DNA of 64,000 nucleotides from Platerodrilus igneus (lineage: Eukaryota > Arthropoda > Insecta > Coleoptera > Lycidae). Below are positions 12,894-25,300 of the stretch, piece after piece (positions within the stretch are counted from its first letter, which is position 1; each line of letters opens with the position of its first letter). Location: contig JARFIW010001491.1 in NCBI GenBank assembly GCA_036346225.1, positions 3,596,001-3,660,000 on the forward strand, read 5' to 3'. The notes under the pieces are model-generated. The model ran no database searches. It worked only from the letters and a program-made list of their open reading frames with translations, and was not told the DNA's origin. The translations under genes and the position numbers were made by a program.

Positions 12894-15800
12894 CCTATAT
12901 CCTTGATATTCAGTGATATGTGAAGGGGGGTAAGCAGCCTTTGAGTGCCAAGTTTCCCCAGCACTTGAACATTTGTTGAATTAATAGTTTTTCCAATTTA
13001 TTCTTTCCACAAACAACATTAGTTGAAAATATTTCACAACCAACACCTGTAGTAGTTTATAATAATCATCAGATTTAAGAGCACTTATTTTTTCGTCATT
13101 GGGTTTTACATCTTGAAACTGGTTGGACGTGTACCTCAGCTTATTTATGTTCTGAGCTACTGAGCAACTTCAGGAAGTATATAAGGAGAAAAGACGATAC
13201 ACGAAAGAAATAGTAAAGGCAAGCAATGAGCAACTTAGAGAGGGGGAGGGTGATAAAATGCAGAGTGATTTTGAAGGGAATAAAAACGTGTTTGAAACTG
13301 TTCATAAATTATGTGAAGACTGTAATCAGTGTGCTAAAGAAAAGTGCCAACAATAATGGTTACAGGACTATCTGCAAATTGGAATTAAGACAAATTATTT
13401 CAGCTTTAAAAACACAAAACAACATCCTAGGAGAGAGACAATATTTATCTTAAAATGGTAAATAAAATTGAAAAACTAGATAAACTGGCATTAAACGATC
13501 CATAAAACTGGAAACCAACAGTAAATCATCTTTTCAGATTATAAAATAGCAGAACTAAACGTAGGTTAGGATAGATGTAATGTTTATAAAGATGTCAATC
13601 TAACGTAATGTTACAAGTGTAATGGCTTCAATCATAAAGCCGATAAATGTATCCAAAGTTTGAGCTGTCCTAAATGTGCTGGCAATCACAAATATTCTGA
13701 ATATCAAGTAACTAAATATAGATATGTTAACTGCATTGGCATGGTAGAGAATCACAAACTCCACATCGCTGTTGAATATTCAACAGATAGAGATTGTCCT
13801 GTCTACAAAAAATCTAGTAGAGCAAAATAGAAATACAATTGACTACTCCTTTAATACAGAACATTTTTTAGCAAGACAACCCCTGGTGGTAGAACCATAA
13901 ATCACTATCACAATGTGCAAATTTAGGATGTGGAGGTTCAAAGTTTTGGTGATTTTAGTTTTTTATTTACACTGTTGCCACATTGATCGTTTTTCTGAAT
14001 ATATGAGACACTTTCATATTTTAACGAAAACGTCCTGTATATTGTTTTAATTTTGGAATCTACTCTTCAATATGAGTTCAACCATATGTCACACTTAGTA
14101 TTTGAAGTGGTTAGAGAGGTCTTTAATAAATAAATCTAACTAGATTTGAGGTAGTTAATTGCAGTATGCTGTGATTTTGACATTTATTAATAATTTATGA
14201 AGTTAAGGGAAGCTGTATTATATCCCCGTTGATGAGGTATGCGAGCCACTTCAGTAGTTGGTAGCAATGATAAATAATTGCAAAATGACGCGCAAATAAG
14301 ATATTACGTCATATAAATGTTCAAATTATTATCACATGCAAATAAAATGAGAAAGATACTCACATAACTGTAGGACTCCTTACAGCATTACCCATCATGG
14401 CGGCAGCTGGTATCGAGAAGCATTGAGGGCGTGGGTATTCGTTGGGCCCCCTTGTCGAATCCAAATTTAATTTGTCTTCTTTCTCTTCCTTGTAGCGGAA
14501 CACAGGAATAGGGTGAGGGACGATAATTAGGTAAAAGGCAGGAAATCTACATAGCTGAAAAAAGACAAGATAACGGCACAAGATAACCACACTCGGCGAC
14601 GTCTCGCTGGCAAGTCTCGACATGTCCGAAATTCACCACTTTTCCCCACACTCCGCGTCTGCGTAATTCTTTGCGCAAACGCACTGTCTGAAGTGACGGA
14701 AATACACGCACAAGCCTTTTAAAATTATTGACGCGAAATCGCTTACAAATTAAAACTTTACAGAAATGTTTACAGCTGATTTTCAGCACGTAACAACTGG
14801 TAGTAATGATGTGTTTTTAAGAGTTGTGCAAAGTAACTTGGTTCTCTAAGATGGTTTTTAATGAAAAAGAATGAATTATTCTTTTTATGATAATAGGCTG
14901 TAGTGATAAAACCTCCTATTCATAAGACAACGGTACAAAAACTGAAGTGTTTTGAGGAAAGTGAGAGCGTAAAAAATGGAAAGCAAACAGGTCGACCAAA
15001 GTCTGTTACGAATGATGTAACGCCATTCTTGTTATATAAGAAGAACCTACAAAAAGAACCTTACTGGTTGGATATTCTTAGTACATTCTGGTCGGTTGGG
15101 GTGTTCTGATAACCGGGAACCCTAACCAGAAATGATACTCAATATGGTGCAGTTCCAGGACTAGCGTCAGGATGGGCCGTGAGCGTTGATAGCACACTAA
15201 GAAAGAATAATAATAATGAGGGCGCCAATTGCAGTTGATTGGACCCGCATGCACCACGAATAATTGGACAACTACAGCAGCTTCTGCAATTAAGCTAACT
15301 TGTCTATAAATTCATCAGTAACAACACTTATCAATAGAGAATACGAAATCCCCAAAGTATATTTATCATAAATCAGTTGTGATTCCTACATTAAACAACT
15401 CAGCACTGAACCTATAAAGAGCGCCCCAAAAATATTTATACATATGTACATCTAATAGTAACCGTTAAGTAAATTCATCACTTGAATATTACATATAGTA
15501 ATATATCCCCCACACATAAAATAAATCAATAAATATTTCCTGAATAATTACTTAGGTAATTACTATACTAACGTTCCACAAGCGCTCAGTCTCCTTGAGA
15601 GAAAATTTATATTGGTTAGCTATATTGTTTAAATTTTAATAATCCCTGGGAACGTGCACTTTCCCCTTGGCTATAAATGGAAACCAAACATTTAACGGTT
15701 TTAATTATGGTAATAGTGAAAGCACAACCTTAAAACTTGAGCACCTGGATGGCAAACCTCCCACATTACAAAAGTACAAGATCCCCTTATACATAAACCC

Positions 15801-18800
15801 CTGAATATTTTTATATTCTCAGGTAACACAAAAAAAAAACCAGTCTATATCGAATACACTAAATAAAGGTTTAAATCTCTTATGGCAGGTGTAGTTCTAC
15901 TTATATTTTGGTCACCCCTAGATCTTCGGATTCTTTAGGCAGGTGCAGTACTGGAAGCCAGGATGTAGCGGCCTGAGACCAAGATTGTTCACTGACCATA
16001 GAGCGTGAAGGACAAAACCCATATACATAAAATAAACACCACAACAATGCTTGCGACAAAAACACTCGCAAGAAAGATACACCAACAAAAAGAAAACCCT
16101 GTACACACAAAATTAAATAGAGCTTAACATGTGACAATTTACTTACGCTTGTTAGCGGTGTAAATTATAAGGGAAGTTTCTCAATAACCAACAACATTAT
16201 ACAGGCACGATACAGCATCCTAAAATGCTAATGTAAGTATTGGTATTCGCAATTATTCATTCACCTGTGGTTAAGATTTCACCACTTGAATAATTAAATA
16301 TTATCGGAGGTCGTTTAATTACAGACGCCACGCTAATTCCTCTGTGAGCAACACACAGTATTGTTTCACAACATGTACCCATGCTTGGAAAAATATTCAG
16401 CAACCTAGTACTTTCATACCTACTGGAACACTCCACCAACAATTCAACCCTTTGTGCTAACGGTTGAAGAAGAAGGATAATATCGAGAACAACTGTCCAA
16501 TTCAATTTATAGATATTGATAACAACTATCACAAAGAACATCCTCGTGTATATGATTGTTTTAAATACGAACATAGCTTGTAGCATTGAGCAACAATTCC
16601 ACACAGAATAACCTGAAATAAAGCTACACGCTTTTCCTCCGTAGCACACTTAATAAACGTACAAATTTGTATCGTATAATTTGGATGACAACAATAATAA
16701 AATTAGTCTGTCAGAATGTCAAATCACGTCATTCGCATAATAACAATTCCACAGACATTGGAAGGCTGCCTATATTAAAAGATGCGTTCTGACACTCGAA
16801 TAAGGAAACAAGATGTTTTAACTGCCAGGGTTTTTCTCATAAAAGCAGTGATTGTAAAAAGAAAAAAAATTGTGATTTATGTGCAGAAAAGAATGTAAAA
16901 ATCAATACAGAAAGTGCTGTAACTGTATAATGTCTAACAATACTTATGGTACGAACTATGATATAAACCATGTGGCGAATAGTCCTGATTGTTTTTGCTA
17001 TAAGAACAAGGTTTAGATTTACAAGTCTAGCATAGATTATGGTTGGTAATCTCATAAAAAAAATGGTACTTGACAAAAAAACATAAGCAATCAATCTGAT
17101 CAGGTAATAGAGCCCAAAGCTTTAAATAAACTAAATATCAAGAGTACAAATTCGTTACATATACTGCACCTTAATATTAGAAGTATAAGAAAAAATTTTG
17201 ATGAATTTCTTGTCTTCCTAGATTCATACATGTTAAACTATTGTGACTTAATTATTTTGAGTGAATGTTGGCAAATTGAAAGCACGAATAACTTTAATAT
17301 TAATAACTCTAAAGGTTACTATAATAATGGCTCATTTAATAAATGCGATGGAATAGTTATCTATATAAAAGATAATATTTATGCTGAAGTTAATAACATT
17401 AATTTAGTTGGAAGTGGAGCGACTTTAACTAGCATAGAATTCTGTTGTGAAAATGTACAAATCGCTGTCACAACCACTTATCGTTCTCCCGCTATGAATA
17501 CTGCAAATTTCCTTATCTTGATTGTCTCTATGATAAGGACGTAAATATATTCATAGAAGACACTAATATTAATATCTTAGATACAAACAGTATTAATACT
17601 ATCGAATATTTATCTATTCTTAATTCACGAGGTTTTCAATCCTTAATAAATGAACCAACTCGTGCTACTAATACTTTATCTTCTTGTATTGACCACCTAT
17701 TCGTATAAGAAAAGAAATATAATTCTCCTAATGAAATATCCGCAAACATAATAAACTATGATATTACAGATCACCCACCTATTCTCTTCTCCTACAGTAT
17801 AAAAGCACCTACAAAAACATTTCAACCCATTCAACATATGACAAGGAAAATAATTGATTAAAAAACTTGATCAGTTAGTGGGCGAAGAGAAATGGAACAA
17901 TGTTATGGAATCAGGCGATCCTGAGCATGCAACTCAAGAATTCTTACTTACTATAAAAAATCATATAAACTCCTTGCAACATGTAATAAGACCTCTGGTA
18001 CAAAAATATAAAAAGATTAAGCCCTGGATAACAAGTGGTCTAGTCAAATTGATAAAAGTAAGAAACAACATGCATCGATCTCTAAAACATAACTATACAA
18101 TCGAAAAAGAAAACGAGTACAAACAGTACCGAAACTATTTAAAAACATTAATATCTACTGTTAAAAACTCCTATTATGAAACAAAAATTAATGAAAACGC
18201 GAAGAACATCAGAAAGACTTATGAACTTATCTCAGAAATTGTTAATAAAAAAACTAAACGTGATAAGACTCCTTTAGAAATAATGAATGATAAAAACAAA
18301 AAGTTTATGTCTGATAAAGAATGCGCTGACTATTGTAATGAATACTTCTCTCGAATAGGACAACAATTAATACAAAAACTTCATCAAAGAGAATGTAAAA
18401 TAAAATCGACTGTTAAACGCTCTATTTTTTTATCTCATATTAGACCAAATGAGTTGATTAAACATATTAATTCTCTAAAAACAGTTGTAGCTCTGGTGAG
18501 GATGGAATAAGTGTAAAAATAATAAAAGCTATACATGTGCATATAATTAAACCTCTATGCTACATCATTAACTTAATATTTTACACAGGAACTGTTCCAA
18601 AACAATTTATAACTTCAATAGTCACTCATATTCATAAGTCGGGATGCATACATAACATCGCCAATTATCGTCCTATAAGCGTAATTAATAATTTTGCCAA
18701 GCTTTTTGAAAAATGTATATGTGAAAGGTTAACTGCCTTTTTAACACTAAATAATATTATTAGTCCCAAACAATTTGGGTTCACAGCAGGCAAGTGCACA

Positions 18801-19270
18801 ACGGATGCTATGATAGAACTCACGAATCATGTTGCTGATGATCTAGACAACGACAGGAAATGCATTGTTATGTTCCTGGACCTTGCAAAGGCCTTTGATA
18901 CTGTATCTCGCGACATCCTTATAGACTGCCTATATGCAAATGGAGTGAGAGGTACAGTCTTGGAGATGCTCAAAAACTATTTAACTGGGCGATCTCAATA
19001 TGTTAGAATAAATCGAGAGCTTAGTAATCCAAGTAACCTTGTAATTGGTATTCCACAGGAATCGGTGCTTGGTCCAGTGTTATTCAACATTTACATCAAC
19101 TCGTTACTGAATCTTGAAATAGATGCACATAGTATTGTCTGTGTAGACCTTAGGTTCCCAACCTTTTCTGAACCACCGCCCCCTCTACTGGAAAAAAACT
19201 TCCAACGCCCCCCTCCTCATCATAGTGCATTATAACGAATATTAAAATATTGTTGCATAGTATCTATCTA

Positions 19271-19326
<56 letters not shown>

Positions 19327-22300
19327 GATACTCATATACGAACGTTACACTTTTGACTGCTATTACAAGCGTTCACTAAAGCGTTGGACAAGGTATATAT
19401 ATTAAAAATCGCAAAAGTAAACCTTAATTAAAACGACTATCAAATGTAGTACAAACTTGTTTATTAAAAACTTAAATATGAATACATAATGAACAGAAAA
19501 AAGATAAAGAAGAAAAATTAATGAGATAGTTGAGGCTGGTGAAGTTTTAACAATTTGCTAATGTCGGGTTCCAATTTCGTTAACATCAGCCGCAAATCGC
19601 CACGTTCAGTAATGTGCAGTCTGTTCCTTTTCTTAGACAATAAATTAGCTACTGCACTGAACCCACGCTCAGCCAAATAAGATGAAGGAAATGCAATTAA
19701 AAATATCTGTACTCTTGACCACAATCGAGGGTAAAGAACTGGTATTGGTTTTTGAAGCCAGAACTCTTGATATTCATTTCTGAATTTTACTTTTAGTTCT
19801 TCGTTAGTTGTGAGTTCTACGAGTTCCTCTTCTAAATTTGATGATTCTGCTGTATCTGCATTTGCGAAAGGATCTAAAACCCAACCCAGTATATTCATGT
19901 TTAAAATATCCTGGAATCGCTCCACACAATCAACATGAAGAACGTCCAAGTGTTGGCAGTAAGTAAGTAAATCTTCATGTTTTGCAGAGACTGCTGATAA
20001 TGTGGGAAAGTGGCTGTATTCACCTCTCCCTAGATTTCGTTTGAATAGAAGAAGTTTTCCCACAAAAGCAGCTATGACGTTTTTGTTTTAATTAAATTCA
20101 ATTCGTCACCTTGCAATTGTAAATTGACTTCATTAAATATTTTAAACAAGTCTGTCAAATAAGCGATGTCATTTTATGTATAATCAGGTTTTCGCGCAAT
20201 TTTTCGTTTCTGTTTTCAAGAAAGTCCAGTACTGAATCAAATAGTTGAAAAAACGGTTCAAACAAGTACCTTTTGAGAGCCAACGAACTTCTGTGTGCAG
20301 CAGCAAGCGATTGTAATCTTCATCATTTTCACTACAAAGTTGGCTAAATAATCTGTCATGCAATGAATTGCTTCTAATCGTATTTACTGCTCTAATAACG
20401 TAATGAAGCGACGAATGCAAACGTTCGTTCAGATTTTTTGCAACCAAGTGCTGACGATGAATAATACAATGTATAGCGAGTACATTTGGTACTGCTTGTT
20501 TCAAATGAGCTATGAAACCCTTATGACGTCCCGTCATAGCTGGAGCACCATCAGTAGCTGCCGACAAAATATTATGCATAGGTATTTCTTTCTCTTAAAA
20601 AACGTACTCATGGTATTAAATATCGTTTCTCCCTTTGTATCAGTTTCCAATTTTTTGCAAATAATAACTCTTGATAAATTTTTTCGTCTTTTATGAACCG
20701 AACGTATGATAACAGCAGTACTTCGTTATTTGGTAGAGTGGATTCATCAAGTTGAATGGAAAAATTGCAAGTTTTAAGTAATCGCATAATGATATTTCAA
20801 CGTCTTGAGCCATTTCGTCTATTCTCCTTTGCACTGATTTATTACTCAGAGGAATTTTTCTGATGACATCTGCCGATGTCATGATGAAGAACAGTTTTTA
20901 TTACCTCTCTGACTGCCGGCAAGATAAGTTCCTCGCCAATGGTATGTGGTTTTCCCGTTTTTGCGATTAACAATGAAATGTTATATGATGCTCGTAGTCC
21001 ATCATCTTCTTGTTTAGAAGACGACGCAAATAGGTTTGATATAGTTGGCTGTTTCAAATATTTCTTCTGCAGTTCTTGAAAATAGGACAAATCTTTGTCC
21101 TTTTATCAGTATGCATTTTATTTAAATGTTCTTGTAGCCTAGAAGGCTTCATGGCTTCATTTGAGAAAACTTTTGGCAAAGTAAACACATGGGTAATGAT
21201 GGGTTTACAGGAGAGTGCGAAATCCATATTTCAAATACAAAAGACTGTACTGCCGGCATTTCTTCTTAGATTCAGACATTTTGAAATCCAAAACTTGCCA
21301 CGGTTTAAAATAAATTAACTTTTCAACGAATTTATAGATAATTATAAAATTAATGGTTATAATGACTTATATAACTTATCACTCACGAACATGGATTATT
21401 TGAAGCACACAAAATAATAACACATTCCTAGAGCTATCCCTGCCTTTTATACGTTTGATTTCATACAAGCATCAACTTGTATGTTTTATCTTGTTTGCGA
21501 TGCCGGTGCACTTTGTAAGCAAGTCATATCGCGTCTTTGCTTATCAACTTGCAAAGACTTGTTGCGGACAATATTAAACGGAATTAGGTATTCATAGACC
21601 TAATGCTGAATTAAATGTTTTAAAGTATATTTTCTCGATAACAATAACATAGACATTTTAGATAGCTAAATAAACTGTCTATTCATGCCAACTAGGTATT
21701 TTCAAAGTATTTTAATATATTTATTTTCTAAAAAGGTAAGTACGTCACGAACGCCCCCCTTGATCCTCCTAACGCCCCCCTTTTGCCCCTGTACTCGCTA
21801 CCGCCCCCTTTGAAAGCTACAGCGCCCACTGGGGGGGGCGGTACCGCCCCCGTTGGGAACCTATGGTGTAGACGATACCACAATAATATTTCAAGATAGC
21901 GACTGGTACGAACTAAAAGAAAAAATTGGTCTTGAAATGAAAAAATCAAGTTTCATCTTGATTCTTTAAAATTGACGTTAAATGTAACAAAAACGAACTA
22001 TATAGCATTTTCAATTAATGCTTCTAGCAGACCAAACTTTAACTCAATTCAAATTAAAAGTTTTGAAAATCCTATTACAGAAGTGTCACATACTAAATAT
22101 CTTGGAATTGTACTAGATAAATTCTTGCGATGGGACAAGCATGTCTCAAACCTCACTAACGAAATAAGGGCTTCTATACATATCTTTTATTTACTTAGAA
22201 ACATACTTCATGAAAAACTACTCATTATGGTTTACAAATCTCTTATTGAGTCCAAGATAACATATGCATTGTTGGTCTGGGGCTGTCTATTCCTAACTAA

Positions 22301-25300
22301 TTTACGAAAGCTTGATATAGTACAAAAAACAATATTGAAAATAATATACAAAAGAACCAGACTCTATCCAACACAACAATTATATAACGTAAACATTAAT
22401 AACATTCGCTCTCTCTATGCCTTAAATCTATGCATTTATACCAAGAAAAAGGGAAATCATGATTATGTTGAACACATATATTTCACAAGAACAAAAGCGA
22501 ACAAACAATTAACAGTCCCATATAAGAGCAAAAATAAAACACAGCGTTGTCTGAGTGTCTTTGCTTCTAAACTTTATAATATTCTTTCCAACAACATCAC
22601 CTCCATCAAGAACTTAAAGTATTTTGCCAAAATGGTAAAAAAATTCTTTTATGACAATAGCCGCATTCTAAAAAAAAATTTTTGGATATAAAAAATTTCT
22701 TGCTAACTCACTTTAATTGATTAAAGAATCTAAGGGTCAACTAATTATCTCTATTATATTTTTATCAAATATAGTCTCACAGTCTCACAGATTTGTCACA
22801 AGTATTAGCCATAATTTTAAAGCACTAACGGGTTTACCTTGTGTTTTCTATAATCAGTTGCCGACATTCACTCGAAAAATACAAGCAGCTTCTAAACAGT
22901 ATGCACAAATCAACTTCAGGAACTTTACTATTATTAGTTGCATTACATGTTCTTATATTAGAAATGTTAGTTACCATCGTGTTGGAATTACTTTAGTCTG
23001 TAATGGATGTTAAGAGGTAATTCATCCAAATATTCTTCCAGTTGGTGTTTTAAGAAAAATAAGTAATTTGCAGTGATCAAATTGTCATTATAAAAAAAGG
23101 TCCAATAATTTTTCCACAAAATATTCCACACCAACAATTAATACCAAATTGATGTTGATCTCTGGACTTTCGCACAAGTTTAGGATTTTCTTGAGAATAA
23201 AATACTTTGTTATGCCGATTAAATATTCCGTTATTTATAAATTTAGTTTCGTCAGTAAACATAATGGTTCTCCAAAAATATGAATCCTCTTCACATTTAT
23301 TAAGGTACCAACGGCAAAGTGTTATCCGTTTTTGATTATCCGCTGGATACAATGTATTTGAAATAGAATAGTGATAGGGATGATATTTTCGACTTTTCAG
23401 AATACACTTCACAGTTTCCTTAGAAGTTGCACAGTGGTTTGCAATTTCGGCAGTAGAAGATTCTGGTTTATAGTTAACAAAAGCCAACACATTCGTTTCA
23501 ACAGTTTTTTCATATTTTCGTAAGAATTTAGGTTTGGTAAATGCACTATATGCCTTAAGATTATTTTCAAGTTTGCTAAATATCCGACAGTGTGCTTGCT
23601 TACGTTCCATGTATCTTTCAAAGTACAAATCCGCTGCTGCACGTGAGTTACGATTCGAAGAATAGTAGCAAAAGAGCATGCCATTTTTTTCTTCATTTGT
23701 ATAGGACATTCTAACTAAAAGAAGAAAATAACGTATGTATAAACACAAGATAACAGTACTATCTAATTTCTGTTATTCAAACAAGTGAAATGTATTGTTA
23801 TGTCATGTAGCTACTTGAATCTTAAAATCAGTTCAAATACAAAGTTTCGTATTTTATAAAAACAAAATTTTTCAAAAATTTTTATGTTGAACATGTATAC
23901 TGTAATACTTCACTGAAAAGAGAAAAAAAATGCTTTTCTCTCAGAACTACCACCAATTATGGTTTCCATTAGAAAAAACATAACCTCATTTATTTACTCG
24001 AACATGACCAAAGCCATGTAAAAACAAATAAATTGATCTTATTCTCCATTTAAAATAATGTAGAAAACATCTACAACGTTTTACTGTATCTATCACAATA
24101 AATGAACCACGAAGCAAAACAAAAAATATCAAAATTTTGTTATTTTAGTACAACGCTTTTGCTACACCCTGTATGTTAATTATCTCTTCATGGCTGAACT
24201 CGGCATTAAAAACTGCACTACTTTCCTTATTTTTACCTTTTCTCTAATGTATGTATATATAAACTTAGCTTGTGTAATTAACTACCAAAATTAATGTAAA
24301 AACAAATAACGACTATTATTTTCAGGTGCAGCATGGTGGTCAATGGCTTCTCATTTAGCTGCACAGGACTACTTAGCTCGTCTTCAAGCATCAGGATTAA
24401 ATTTTCCAAGTCTTTCAAATCCTGCTGATTTGCCTTATTCTTCGTTAGGACTTTCTTCTTTATCAGGATATCATAAATCTTCAAAAAGCACAAAACCTTA
24501 TTCGTCATCATCTTCACTGCCAAAGGTTCAACATGGGAGCAGTAATTTAAAACCAAAAGTTCCTGTCTCCACACACAGTTCTTCTACCAATATAAAAGTA
24601 GATAGTCAATCTTCCATTAGAACTAGTTCTCCTATGTCTTATAGTAAATCAACTTCCTCTACAAAGTATTCAAATCCTAGTTTAACTATACAACCTTCTA
24701 TGAAACTACCTAGCACAAGCTCGAATAATAATAACAGTAGTGATAGAAAAACCCCAAAAATTAATGATTTAAGTTACATAAAACCTTTTGATAAATCGAA
24801 AATGCCGAGTCCTAAAACTTCACAATCTAGTATTTTTACAAATCCACTCAGTCTAGCTAGTACATTCGATAAAAATAATATCAGCACGACTACTACATCT
24901 TCTATTAATAGCAGTATATCTTCTGGATTACCAACTAGTATTTTAAGGTAAGTTTGAAACTATTTTTTGTATAGCATGAACATATTTGCTTAGCAATGCT
25001 ATTTATGTTTAAGTGTTAATAAGGCATTCTAAATCTTCTCATATTCTTTCATTACTTCACTTTGCTATGAATTAATCATAATCTATGTTCTATATATAAG
25101 GCTTTGAAAACCAAAGTGATCTAACGCCAAAATGTAACAACTGAAAAAATTAGAAATTAAAATTTTCATATATTTCAAACTTTTTGTAAGGAGGTTCGTT
25201 TGTCTGGAGTTTGTCATTTTTGGAAACAACATCCATAATATGATGTACACACCAGAAATGTATACAGATACTTTATTTTGACCCAAACAGTGGATTTTGA

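Larger units (their letters stand above)
19149..21865 (-). mobile_element. hAT DNA transposon (ZBED/SCAND3-like transposase)
   Basis: The ends are CTTAGGTTCCCAAC at 19149 and its inverse, CATAGGTTCCCAAC on the minus strand at 21865, with one mismatch in 14. Flanking 8-bp duplications (gtgtagac) are exact. Length is 2717 bp. Both ends carry GC-rich subterminal motifs, including AACGCCCCCCT at 19204, 21750 and 21771 in the same orientation. The transposase is on the minus strand and broken, but the termini look intact enough for mobilisation in trans (inference). Confidence 0.95.
16800..22691 (+). mobile_element. Non-LTR retrotransposon (jockey/CR1-like), interrupted by a hAT element
   Basis: Order: ORF1 zinc knuckles (16814-17010), APE endonuclease (from about 17155), reverse transcriptase (17854-19140) and, after the hAT insertion, the C-terminal part (21874-22691). 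Removing 19149-21873 rejoins the frame exactly at the catalytic Asp-Asp. Several stops and at least one frameshift (near 21950) are independent of the hAT, so the LINE was already decaying or has decayed since. Confidence 0.85.

Noticed and set aside
15901..16137. Minus-strand 78-codon frame as a gene
   Set aside because: Two overlapping frames are open there, no start context or splice sites, and no similarity recognised.
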